A stretch of DNA of 64,000 nucleotides from Amycolatopsis lexingtonensis (lineage in GTDB: Bacteria > Actinomycetota > Actinomycetes > Mycobacteriales > Pseudonocardiaceae), in NCBI RefSeq assembly GCF_014873755.1, contig NZ_JADBEG010000001.1, positions 560,501-624,500 of the forward strand, in the 5' to 3' direction. The notes under the pieces were generated by a model that ran no database searches, had not been told where the DNA came from, and was given only the letters and a program-made list of their open reading frames with translations. The stretch's first letter is position 1, and every line of letters starts with the position of its first letter. Position numbers and translations under genes: made by a program. Below are positions 42,477 through 50,175 of this stretch, piece by piece.

Positions 42477-43838
42477 ATGACCGACACCCCACCGGCGGTG
42501 GCCGTGAAACAGAACCGCACCACCCGCGATCTCGTCCGGGCCGCGGTGTCCGGCTGGCTGGGCACGGCCATGGAGTTCATGGACTTCCAGCTCTACTCCC
42601 TCGCCGCGGCCATCGTCTTCAACAAGATCTTCTTCCCCGACGTCAGCCCCGCCATCGGGCTGATCGCCGCGATGGCCACCTACGGCGTCGGGTACGTGGC
42701 CCGCCTCGCCGGTGCTGTCTACTTCGGACGGATGGGCGATCGCCTTGGCCGCAAGAAGGTCCTCTTCATCACCATCTCGCTGATGGGCGTCTCGACGACG
42801 CTGATCGGCGCGCTGCCGACCTACCAGGCTGTCGGCATCCTGGCGCCGATCCTGCTCGTCGCGTTGCGCCTGATCCAGGGCTTCGGCGCGGGCGCGGAGA
42901 TCGCGGGCGCCACCGTGATGCTCGCCGAGTACGCGCCGGTGCGCCGTCGCGGCCTGATCGCGTCGCTGGTTTCGCTGGGCACCAACTCCGGCACGCTCGC
43001 CGCGTCCGCGTTGTGGGCGTTGCTGATCGGCGTGCTGTCGGACCAGCAGCTCCTGTCGTGGGGCTGGCGGCTGCCGTTCCTGCTCAGCTTCGTGCTGATG
43101 GTCTTCGCGGTGTGGCTGCGCCGCAACCTCAAGGAGAGCCCGGTGTTCGAGGAACGCCCGGACGTCGTGGACGGCGTCGCGCTGTCCCGCACCGAGCTGG
43201 CGGACCAGGGCGTGCTGGAGGCGGGACTGCGCCAGCGCAAGGGCAAGGCGTTCTTCCTGGCGCTGGGGCTGCGGTTCGGGCAGGCGGGCAACTCCGGCGT
43301 CGTGCAGACGTTCCTCGTCGGCTTCGTCGCGACCACCCTCGCGGTCAGCAAGTCCGTGCCCACCACCGCGATCGTCTACGGCTCCCTGCTCGGGTTCCTG
43401 ACCGTGCCGCTGGTCGGCATGCTCGGTGACCGCTTCGGGCGGCGTCCGGTCTACATCGCGCTGACGCTGCTGACCGCTGTGCTCGCGTTCCCGCTGATGT
43501 TCCTGATCACCAGCGGCACCACCCTCGCGCTCGAGGTCGGCATGATCATCGCGCTCAACGTCGGCGTGCTCGGCCTGTTCTCGCTGGAGAGCGTGGCCAT
43601 GGCGGAACTGTTCGGCGCCCGCACGCGGTTCACGCAGCTCGCGCTGGCCAAGGAGATCGGCGGGATCCTCGCCACCGCGATCGGCCCGGTGGTCGCCGCG
43701 ACGCTCACCGCGGCGACCGGGCACTGGTGGCCCGTCGCGGCGATGCTCGTCGTGTACTCGCTGATCACGCTCGTGGCGACGCTCCTGTCGCCGGAGATGC
43801 GCGGCCGCGACCTGGTCCGGCTGGAGGACGCGGCGTGA
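42477..43838 (+). CDS. MFS transporter, metabolite:H+ symporter (MHS) type
   Basis: The ATG at 42477, 7 bases after GGAG, is preferred to the GTG directly before it. The 453-aa protein has about 12 membrane helices and MFS motif GRMGDRLGRKK after helix 2, repeated as MLGDRFGRRPVY in the second half. The charged loop around FEERPDVVDGVALSRTELAD is typical of MHS symporters. It should import the sugar acid used by the surrounding enzymes. Its stop overlaps the next start (GTGA). Confidence 0.9.
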   Translation: MTDTPPAVAVKQNRTTRDLVRAAVSGWLGTAMEFMDFQLYSLAAAIVFNKIFFPDVSPAIGLIAAMATYGVGYVARLAGAVYFGRMGDRLGRKKVLFITISLMGVSTTLIGALPTYQAVGILAPILLVALRLIQGFGAGAEIAGATVMLAEYAPVRRRGLIASLVSLGTNSGTLAASALWALLIGVLSDQQLLSWGWRLPFLLSFVLMVFAVWLRRNLKESPVFEERPDVVDGVALSRTELADQGVLEAGLRQRKGKAFFLALGLRFGQAGNSGVVQTFLVGFVATTLAVSKSVPTTAIVYGSLLGFLTVPLVGMLGDRFGRRPVYIALTLLTAVLAFPLMFLITSGTTLALEVGMIIALNVGVLGLFSLESVAMAELFGARTRFTQLALAKEIGGILATAIGPVVAATLTAATGHWWPVAAMLVVYSLITLVATLLSPEMRGRDLVRLEDAA

Positions 43839-44824
43839 AGGCGGTGGTCGTGCACGGCGCCGGCGACGTCCGCGTCGACGAGGTCCCGGCGCCGGTGCCG
43901 GGTGCGGGGGAGGTCCTGCTCGCCGTCGAGTGGGGCGGGATCTGCGGCTCCGACCTGGCGTACTGGCGCCACGGCGCGTCCGGCACCGCGGTGCTCAGGC
44001 ACCCGCTGGTGCTGGGGCACGAGGTGGCCGGGCACGTCGACGGCCGGCCGGTCACGGTCCACCCCGCCCGGGTCGTGGGGGACGACCCGCTGCCCGAGCG
44101 GCTCGCCGGGCGCACCAACCTGCACCGGCAGGTGCGCTACTTCGGCTCGGCGGCCTTCGACCCGCACACCGACGGCGGATTCTGCGAGTACAAGGTGGTT
44201 CCCGCGGCGCAGATCCGGCCGCTGCCGGACGGCGTCGGCACGCGGGAAGGCGCGCTGGCCGAGCCGCTCGCGGTCGCGCTGCACGCCGTCGGCCGTGCCG
44301 GGGACGTGCGCGGCCGGGACGTGCTGGTCAACGGCGCCGGCCCGATCGGTGCGCTGGTCGTCGCGGCCGCGAAGCACCGGGGCGCCCGCACGGTCGTCGC
44401 GGCGGACATCTCCGCCGGCGCGCTGGCCATCGCGCGGGCGATGGGCGCGGACGACGTGCGTGACCTCGGTGGCGGCGACCGGCTCCCGGAGGACGTCGAG
44501 ATCGTCTTCGAGGCCTCCGGCGCCCCGGCCGCGCTCGGCGGCGTCCTGCGGGCGACCGCGCGGGGCGGCACGCTCGTCCAGGTCGGCAACCTGCCGGGGC
44601 GGCCCGCCCCGGCCGAACTGGGCGACCTGGTCACCCGCGAGATCACCTGGACCGGCTCCTACCGGTTCGCCGGCGAACTCGACGACGCCCTGGCCGCGCT
44701 GGGCGACGGCCTCGACGTCGGCCCCCTGATCACCCGCACCTTCGCCGTCGACCGCGCCGAGGAGGCCCTCGAAGCGGCCGCCGGGGGCGTCGGCAAGGTC
44801 CTGCTGCGGATCGGAGAACCATGA
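43835..44824 (+). CDS. L-idonate 5-dehydrogenase-like MDR enzyme lacking the structural zinc site
   Basis: The GTG at 43835 overlaps the transporter stop. The 329-aa protein has the catalytic zinc region GGICGSDL and GHEVAGHV, the FGSAAFDPHTDGGFCEY stretch shared with IdnD, and the nucleotide-binding NGAGPIGALVVAAAK. The lobe that normally holds four structural-zinc cysteines reads HPARVVGDDPLPERLAG, without any Cys, and is shortened. The enzyme probably oxidises a sugar acid such as L-idonate or gluconate to the 5-keto acid. Confidence 0.83.
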   Translation: MKAVVVHGAGDVRVDEVPAPVPGAGEVLLAVEWGGICGSDLAYWRHGASGTAVLRHPLVLGHEVAGHVDGRPVTVHPARVVGDDPLPERLAGRTNLHRQVRYFGSAAFDPHTDGGFCEYKVVPAAQIRPLPDGVGTREGALAEPLAVALHAVGRAGDVRGRDVLVNGAGPIGALVVAAAKHRGARTVVAADISAGALAIARAMGADDVRDLGGGDRLPEDVEIVFEASGAPAALGGVLRATARGGTLVQVGNLPGRPAPAELGDLVTREITWTGSYRFAGELDDALAALGDGLDVGPLITRTFAVDRAEEALEAAAGGVGKVLLRIGEP

Positions 44825-45789
44825 CCGGCTCGGTCGTCACGCTCGGCGAAACCATGGCGCTGCTGACCACGCCCCCGGCCGGCCGGATCACCGGCGGCAC
44901 GGGGCTCACCGTCGGCATCGGCGGCGCGGAGTCCAACGTCGCCATCGCGCTGGCCCGGCTCGACGTGCCCTGCACGTGGATCAGCCGCGTCGGCGACGAC
45001 GCGCTCGGCGCCCTCGTGGTGAAGGAGATCCGCGGCGAAGGCGTCGACGTCGTCGTGCGGCGCGACGACGCCGCGCCGACCGGGATGATGCTCAAAGAGC
45101 TGCGTGGCGGCCGCCCGTGGCGGGTGCGCTACTACCGCCGTGACAGCGCGGCGTCGAGGCTCTCTCCGGACGACGTCGACGAGCCGCTGATCGCCTCGGC
45201 CGCGGTGCTGCACCTGACCGGCATCACGCCCGCTCTCGGCCCCGGGCCGCTGGCGGCGGTCGAGCGGGCGATCGCCGTGGCCCGCGCGCACGGCACGCTG
45301 GTGTCCTTCGACGTCAACCACCGGCGGTCGCTGTGGCCCGACGAGGTGGCGGCCCCGGTGCTCGCGCGGCTGGCGGCGGCGGCCGACCTCCTGTTCGCGG
45401 GACCCGCCGAAGCGACGCTGGTCCTCGACGGCCGCTGGCCGTCTTCCGACGAGGCGACGGTCGCCGAGGGGGCCGCCTCGGCCGCCCGGCTGGCTTCGCT
45501 CGGGCCCACCACCGCCGTCGTCAAGCTGGGTGCGCTCGGCGCGGTGGCACGGGACGGCGGCGAGTCGATCCACGTGGGCGCGCGAGCGGTCGAGGTCGTC
45601 GACACGGTCGGCGCGGGGGACGCCTTCGTCGGCGGCTACCTGGCCGAACTGGCCGCCGGCCGGTCCGTCCGCGAGTGCCTGGCCACGGCGACCGCCCTCG
45701 GGACGGCCGTGTGCGCGGTGCCGGGCGACTGGGAGGGCATCCCGACCCGGGCCGAGCTGGCCGCCTCGGACCTCGCCGTCGTGCGGTAG
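44821..45789 (+). CDS. 2-keto-3-deoxygluconate kinase-like PfkB sugar kinase
   Basis: The 322-aa protein starts 4 bases inside the previous gene. PfkB signatures are present: GGAESNVAIALARLD near the N-terminus and DTVGAGDAFVGGYLAEL near residue 260, whose Asp is the catalytic base. SFDVNHRRSLW is typical of KDG kinases. It should phosphorylate 2-keto-3-deoxygluconate made by the mannonate dehydratase. No KDPG aldolase is present in the window, so the last step is encoded elsewhere. Confidence 0.87.
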   Translation: MTGSVVTLGETMALLTTPPAGRITGGTGLTVGIGGAESNVAIALARLDVPCTWISRVGDDALGALVVKEIRGEGVDVVVRRDDAAPTGMMLKELRGGRPWRVRYYRRDSAASRLSPDDVDEPLIASAAVLHLTGITPALGPGPLAAVERAIAVARAHGTLVSFDVNHRRSLWPDEVAAPVLARLAAAADLLFAGPAEATLVLDGRWPSSDEATVAEGAASAARLASLGPTTAVVKLGALGAVARDGGESIHVGARAVEVVDTVGAGDAFVGGYLAELAAGRSVRECLATATALGTAVCAVPGDWEGIPTRAELAASDLAVVR

Positions 45790-45847
45790 CTTGGACGGCG
45801 TGGACGGACGGGCGATCTTCGGCGATCACTCGTACCGCTGTGATTTC

Positions 45848-45906
45848 TACGGTTGAGGTGTTCCCCGCTCCGGAACCCCTTTCTTCCCTCAACCGTAAGG
45901 AAAACC
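45848..45906 (+). promoter_or_regulatory. Structured 5' leader of the SAH-hydrolase-like gene
   Basis: TACGGTTGAGG (45848-45858) pairs perfectly with 45887-45897, and an inner GTTCC/GGAAC stem (45860-45864 with 45872-45876) sits inside. The outer stem ends directly on the ribosome site AAGGA (45897-45901) before the ATG at 45907. An upstream ATCAC/GTGAT stem may add to it. This could control translation in cis. It does not show the conserved core of the SAH or SAM riboswitches I know. Confidence 0.5.
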
Positions 45907-47028
45907 ATGTCTTCATCCGTGCGCTGGGCGCTCGAGCACATGCCGCTGACCGCCACCGCCGTCGAGGAAGCCGCGCCCCTGCTCGCCGGGCGGCGCCTGG
46001 CGATGTGCCTGCACGTCGAGCCCAAGACGGCGGCGCTGGTCACGCTGCTCGCCCGTGCCGGGGTCGAGGTCACCCTGACGGGCTCGCCCGGCACCACCCA
46101 CGACGACGTCGCCGCGGCGCTGCGGGACCTCGGGGTGGCGGTGCACACCCGCCGGGCCGACGACGAGGCCGACCACGCCCGCAACGTCGCCCGGGTGCTC
46201 GCGTGCGAGCCCGACCTCACCCTCGACAACGGCGCCGACCTGACGCTTTCGCTGCTGCGCTCCGGCGCGCCGTCCGGCTGGCTCGGCGGCACCGAGGAGA
46301 CGACGACCGGCGGCGTCCGGCTGCGGGAGGAGCGCGTCGCGCACCCGATCGTCGTGATCAACGACTCGCGGCTGAAACTGCTGGTGGAGAACGAATTCGG
46401 CGTCGGGCAGAGCGTCGTGCAGGGATTCCTCAACGCCACCAACCTGATGGTGCCGGGGATGCGCGCGGCGGTGCTCGGCTACGGCCCGTGCGGCAAGGGC
46501 GTCGCGGACACGCTGTCCCGCCTCGGCGCGCGCGTCGCGGTGTGCGAACCGGATCCGATGCGGGCGCTGCAGGCCATTTTGGACGGTCACCGCGTCGGCT
46601 CTTCGACCGAAGTCCTGGCTGACGCACAGGCGGTCTTCACGGCGACGGGCGCTCCTGGCGTCGTCGGTGCCGAGGAACTGGCGGCCCTGCCCGATGGCGC
46701 GCTGATCGCGGGTGTCGGGCACTTCGCCTGGGAGATCGACGCGGCGGCCCTGCGGGCGGCGACGGTCCGCACGGTCGAGTACGGCGCGCCGGGCCGCCGC
46801 ACCGGGCACGTGCTGGCCGACGGCCGCGAGGTCGTCGTCCTCGACCAGGGCCGGATGCTCAACCTGACGGCGGCCACCGGCAACTCGATCCAGGCCATGG
46901 ATCTGGGCCTCACGCTGCAGGTCCGCAGCCTGGCGGCGGTGGCGGGCGGGCTCGCGCCGGGCGTCCAGCCGGTCCCGGCCCCGGTGGAGCACCGGATCGC
47001 GACGGACCTGGTGGCGCGGCTGAGCTAG
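45907..47028 (+). CDS. Atypical S-adenosylhomocysteine hydrolase paralogue
   Basis: The ATG at 45907 follows AAGGA. The 373-aa protein is shorter than usual SAH hydrolases (about 430-490). It keeps the fold order: DNGADLTLS, GGTEETTTGG, INDSRLKLLVENEFGVGQS, NAD-binding VLGYGPCGKGVADTLSRL and VGHFAWEID. Several key positions differ: the Asp after the active-site Lys is Glu (VEN for FDN), the GHPS motif reads GNSI, and the C-terminal Lys/Tyr tail is missing. It may act on a modified nucleoside thioether or be a regulatory relative. A housekeeping copy is presumably elsewhere. Confidence 0.8.
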   Translation: MSSSVRWALEHMPLTATAVEEAAPLLAGRRLAMCLHVEPKTAALVTLLARAGVEVTLTGSPGTTHDDVAAALRDLGVAVHTRRADDEADHARNVARVLACEPDLTLDNGADLTLSLLRSGAPSGWLGGTEETTTGGVRLREERVAHPIVVINDSRLKLLVENEFGVGQSVVQGFLNATNLMVPGMRAAVLGYGPCGKGVADTLSRLGARVAVCEPDPMRALQAILDGHRVGSSTEVLADAQAVFTATGAPGVVGAEELAALPDGALIAGVGHFAWEIDAAALRAATVRTVEYGAPGRRTGHVLADGREVVVLDQGRMLNLTAATGNSIQAMDLGLTLQVRSLAAVAGGLAPGVQPVPAPVEHRIATDLVARLS

Positions 47029-47029
47029 C

Positions 47030-47060
47030 TTGACCTGGAGCGCGCTCCAGGACCTAACGT
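47030..47060 (+). promoter_or_regulatory. MerR-type promoter with 19-bp spacer
   Basis: TTGACC (47030-47035) and TAACGT (47055-47060) are 19 bases apart. The spacer carries CCTGGAGCGCGCTCCAGG (47034-47051), a perfect 18-bp palindrome. An overlong spacer filled by a dyad is the hallmark of MerR-activated promoters. No MerR gene is in the window. Confidence 0.75.
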
Positions 47061-47095
47061 GGGGTCACTTCGACCGCACGTCAGGAGAACACCCC

Positions 47096-47971
47096 ATGGA
47101 ACTCGGTTTCCACCTGCCCATCTTCGACATCGACGGCGGGCCCGCCGCCATCGCCGGCGAGCTCGCCCGGGTGGGCGCCGCGGCGGAGGAGGCCGGTGCG
47201 ACCTGGTTGTCCTTCATGGACCACTACTTCCAGATCGAACCCACCGGCCTCCCCGCCGAGTCGCACATGCTGGAGGGCTACACGACGCTCGGCTACCTCG
47301 CCGCGCACACGTCCCGCATCGAGCTCGGCCTGCTGGTCACGGGCGTGACCTACCGCCACCCGGGCCTGCTCGCGAAGATCGTCACGACCCTCGACGTCCT
47401 TTCCGGCGGCCGCGCGGCCCTCGGCATCGGCGCGGCCTGGTTCGAGCGCGAGCACCGGGGGATGGGCGTCCCGTTCCCGCCGGTCGCCGAGCGCTTCGAG
47501 CGCCTGGAGGAAACGCTGCGCATCTGCGGCCAGATGTGGGATCCGGCGGCCAACGGCCCGTTCGAGGGCAAGCACTACCAGCTGGCGGAGACCCTGTGTT
47601 CGCCGCAGCCGCTCCACCGCCCGAACATCCTGATCGGTGGCTCGGGCGAGCGCAAGACCCTCCGCCTGGTCGCCCAGTACGGCGACGCGTGCAACCTGTT
47701 CGGCTCGTCGCCGGAGGACGTGGCGCACAAGCTGGACGTGCTGCGCCGCCACTGCGACGACGTCGGCCGCGACTACGCCACGATCCGCAAGACGGTCCTG
47801 GCCAACAACCCGCGCCCGACCCCGGAGACCCGCGACGACTTCGTCCGTTCGATGGCGGACTACGCGAAGCTGGGCATCCAGACGGCGATCATCACCCCGA
47901 CGACGGGCTCGCCGTCGGCGTGGATCGAGGACATGGCGCCGGCGGTGCCGCAGCTGGCTTCGCTGGGTTAG
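47096..47971 (+). CDS. LLM-class F420-dependent oxidoreductase
   Basis: The ATG at 47096 follows AGGAG. The 291-aa luciferase-like TIM barrel begins ELGFHLPIFDIDGG and has ATWLSFMDHYFQIEP, IELGLLVTGVTYRHPGLLAK, GGRAALGIGAAWFEREHRGM and RPNILIGGSGERKTLRLVAQ. These are the usual marks of actinobacterial F420-dependent enzymes in this class. The substrate is unknown. The MerR-type promoter suggests induction by a drug, aldehyde or redox stress. Confidence 0.9.
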   Translation: MELGFHLPIFDIDGGPAAIAGELARVGAAAEEAGATWLSFMDHYFQIEPTGLPAESHMLEGYTTLGYLAAHTSRIELGLLVTGVTYRHPGLLAKIVTTLDVLSGGRAALGIGAAWFEREHRGMGVPFPPVAERFERLEETLRICGQMWDPAANGPFEGKHYQLAETLCSPQPLHRPNILIGGSGERKTLRLVAQYGDACNLFGSSPEDVAHKLDVLRRHCDDVGRDYATIRKTVLANNPRPTPETRDDFVRSMADYAKLGIQTAIITPTTGSPSAWIEDMAPAVPQLASLG

Positions 47972-47982
47972 TCCATAAAGGA

Positions 47983-48060
47983 CTCTCGGGTCGTTTTCCG
48001 ATCGCCGTGAACCACTCGGCCGCTTCCGCCGTGTGACTGGGTGAGGTGGCGACCCGAGAG
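47983..48060 (+). promoter_or_regulatory. Long-range hairpin in the leader of the repeat-protein gene
   Basis: CTCTCGGGTCG (47983-47993) pairs perfectly with 48050-48060 across 56 bases. The second arm ends in GAGAG, which is the first half of the ribosome site GAGAGGAGGGG before the ATG at 48070, so pairing would hinder ribosome binding. No known riboswitch core is recognised; the conserved end of the c-di-AMP (ydaO) riboswitch is absent. Confidence 0.45.
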
Positions 48061-48069
48061 GAGGGGCTG

Positions 48070-49347
48070 ATGCCCCACACGCGCAGTACCGGACGACACC
48101 GCAAACCGGCGACGATCGGGCTGGTCGCGCTGCTGGGAGTCGCGGGGGCGACCGCGACGGCGATCGCCCTGAGCAGCCCGGCGAGCAATGCGGCGACCGA
48201 GAACTGCAGTGGTCTGGGCACGGCGCTGCAGAACAACCTGACCTTCATCGCGGGCCAGCAAGCCGCCCCGGACGCCCAATCGGCGGCCCGCATCGCCAAC
48301 CGCCAGGCGGTGGTCCAGCAGATCGAACAGCGGCGGGAGGCCGCTGGGTGTGAAGCGAAGGTAGCGGCCAACGCGGCTGCGGCCGAGTGCGCGGCGGTGG
48401 CCGGAGCGGCGGACCAGGCGGCGGCGGTCGAGCAGAAGGGCATGGCCGGGAACGGCAAGGCGGAGAAGAAGGGCAAGGCCGCCGAGAACGGCATGGCCGC
48501 CGACGGGAACGGCATGGCCGGGCAGCAGGGCATGGCCGACCAGAACGGCATGGCGGCCGAGCAGAACGGCGCGGCCGATCAGCAGGGCATGGCGGCCGAC
48601 GAGAACGGTATGGCGGCCGAGCAGAACGGCATGGCCGATCAGCAGGGCAAGGCCAAGCAGAAAGGCAAGGCCGCGGCCAAGGCGGCCGAGAAGCAGAACG
48701 CCGCCGACCAGAACGCCGCGGCCGCCCAAGCCTGTGCGGTGGTCGAGAAGTGCGTAGCGCAGGCCGCCGGTGCCGACGGCATGGCCGACCAGCAAGGTAT
48801 GGCGGGCCAGAACGGCATGGCCGAGCAGAACGGCATGGCGAACCAGCAGGGCATGGCCGACCAGAACGGCATGGCGAACCAGAACGGCATGGCCGACCAG
48901 CAGGGCATGGCGGGCCAGAACGGCATGGCCAAGCAGAACGGCGCGGCCGACCAGCAGGACGCGGCCGCCCAGAACGAGGTCTCCGCGCAGGACTGCGCGG
49001 CGATCCTCGACTGCGTCACCCAGGCCACCGCCGACCAGCAGGGCATGGCCGACCAGCAGGGCATGGCCGCCGAGCAGAAGGGCGCGGCCGAGCAGCAGGG
49101 CAAGGCAGCCGAGCAGCAGGGCATGGCCGACCAGCAGGGCATGGCCGCCGAGCAGAAGGGCGCGGCCGAGCAGCAGGGCAAGGCAGCCGAGCAGCAGGGC
49201 ATGGCCGCCGACCAGAAGGGCAAGGCCCACCAGAAGGGCAAGGCCCAGGCGGCCGAGCAGAGCGCCGCGGCCGCCGAGAAGTGCGTCGCGGCCCAAGCGG
49301 CCAAGGCAACGGACACAGCCACGGCCACCGCGACCGCGGGCAAGTAG
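48070..49347 (+). CDS. Secreted low-complexity protein with hexapeptide repeats
   Basis: The ATG at 48070 has a strong GAGAGGAGGGG site. After a long signal peptide (to about residue 42, ...SPASNA) comes an Ala/Gln region with Cys residues, then a long array of six-residue units of the form [DE]-[QN]-[QNK]-G-[MKA]-A, with blocks of Lys-rich GKA units. Two Cys-pair blocks interrupt it (ACAVVEKCVAQ and DCAAILDCVTQ), and a final EKCVAAQ precedes a Thr/Ala tail. An exact 78-bp duplication lies at 49042-49197. I know no matching family. A surface or matrix protein is a guess. Codon choice is very uniform across units, as in recently expanded repeats. Confidence 0.8.
   Translation: MPHTRSTGRHRKPATIGLVALLGVAGATATAIALSSPASNAATENCSGLGTALQNNLTFIAGQQAAPDAQSAARIANRQAVVQQIEQRREAAGCEAKVAANAAAAECAAVAGAADQAAAVEQKGMAGNGKAEKKGKAAENGMAADGNGMAGQQGMADQNGMAAEQNGAADQQGMAADENGMAAEQNGMADQQGKAKQKGKAAAKAAEKQNAADQNAAAAQACAVVEKCVAQAAGADGMADQQGMAGQNGMAEQNGMANQQGMADQNGMANQNGMADQQGMAGQNGMAKQNGAADQQDAAAQNEVSAQDCAAILDCVTQATADQQGMADQQGMAAEQKGAAEQQGKAAEQQGMADQQGMAAEQKGAAEQQGKAAEQQGMAADQKGKAHQKGKAQAAEQSAAAAEKCVAAQAAKATDTATATATAGK
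49042..49197 (+). repeat. Exact 78-bp tandem duplication in the repeat gene
   Basis: Bases 49042-49119 and 49120-49197 are identical, including the unusual GCA codon in each copy. Each encodes 26 residues. The identity points to a recent duplication or slippage event. Confidence 0.9.
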
Positions 49348-49354
49348 AAGACCC

Positions 49355-49393
49355 GGAGGGTGAGCACCGGCGGCGGGCCGGTGCTCACCCTCC
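49355..49393. terminator. Strong terminator after the repeat-protein gene
   Basis: Perfect 17-bp arms (GGAGGGTGAGCACCGGC at 49355-49371 and its complement at 49377-49393) enclose a 5-base loop, 7 bases after the stop. It shows that the following alarmone-synthetase gene has its own promoter and does not start at an ATG inside this hairpin. Confidence 0.85.
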
Positions 49394-49521
49394 GCCACCC
49401 GGAGACCCCGAAGTCCCCCGAACCGGTGACACGCGGGAACTCCGGCCCGTCGCCGATCGTTCTCAAACCAGAGCGCAGTACCCTGGCGCCCGCAAGCGAC
49501 CGACGACAGCACGAGGCTTCA

Positions 49522-50175
49522 GTGACCACCGACCCGGCGGCCGAGGACGCTTCCCTGCGTGAGGCGGCCGACGAGCTCGCCGTCGCCGGGCAGCTCCCGC
49601 GGTTCCTCCTGATGTACAAGTTCGCCATCGAAGAGCTGATGACGAAGCTGCGCATCCTCAGCGAGGAGTTCGACTTCGTCCACCAGCACGACCCGATCGA
49701 GCACATCACCAGCCGGGTCAAGCGGCCCGAAGCGATCAAGGAAAAGGTGCACCGCCGCGGCCTCGGCAGCGACTGGGTGTCCGCCGCCGGCGCGCTCGAC
49801 GACATCGCCGGGATCCGCGTCGTGTGCCCGTTCGTGTCCGACGTCTACGAAGTCGCCCGGATGCTCACCGCGCAGGACGACGTCGAGCTGCTGCGCACCA
49901 AGGACTACATCGCTCAACCGAAGGCGAACGGCTACCGCAGCCTGCACCTCATCGTCCGCATCCCGGTGTTCCTGTCGGACCGCGTCGAAAAGGTCAAGGT
50001 CGAGGTCCAGCTGCGCACCATCGCGATGGACTTCTGGGCGGCCGTCGAGCACAAGCTGTCGTACAAGTACCGCGACCGCGTCCCGCCGGACTTCGCGGGC
50101 GAGCTGTCGGCGGCGGCCAGGACGGCGGCCGACCTCGACGCGCGGATGGCCGCGTTGCACGAACGGATCCGCTAG
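49522..50175 (+). CDS. Small alarmone synthetase (RelA/SpoT synthetase domain, RelQ/RelP-like)
   Basis: The GTG at 49522 follows GAGG; earlier in-frame starts lie in or near the terminator. The 217-aa protein has the ppGpp synthetase order: FEFVHQHDPIEHI-like segment with EEFDFVHQHDPIEHITSRVK, then DDIAGIRVVCPFVSDVYEVA, KDYIAQPKANGYRSLHLIV and VEVQLRTIAMDFWAAVEHKL. There is no HD hydrolase, TGS or ACT domain, so it is a single-domain synthetase that makes (p)ppGpp from ATP and GDP/GTP. Its 3' end overlaps the convergent TetR gene in a shared CTAG. Confidence 0.92.
   Translation: MTTDPAAEDASLREAADELAVAGQLPRFLLMYKFAIEELMTKLRILSEEFDFVHQHDPIEHITSRVKRPEAIKEKVHRRGLGSDWVSAAGALDDIAGIRVVCPFVSDVYEVARMLTAQDDVELLRTKDYIAQPKANGYRSLHLIVRIPVFLSDRVEKVKVEVQLRTIAMDFWAAVEHKLSYKYRDRVPPDFAGELSAAARTAADLDARMAALHERIR

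Noticed and set aside
45848..45906. SAH riboswitch upstream of the SAH-hydrolase-like gene
   Set aside because: The known GAGGAGCG-type core of that class is not present, so only an unnamed structured leader is reported.
47983..48060. c-di-AMP (ydaO) riboswitch
   Set aside because: The conserved 3' core that ends that class is absent; only a simple stem is seen.
49360..49521. Upstream extension of the alarmone synthetase gene to the ATG at 49360
   Set aside because: That ATG lies inside the terminator hairpin at 49355-49393, and the GTG at 49522 has its own ribosome site.
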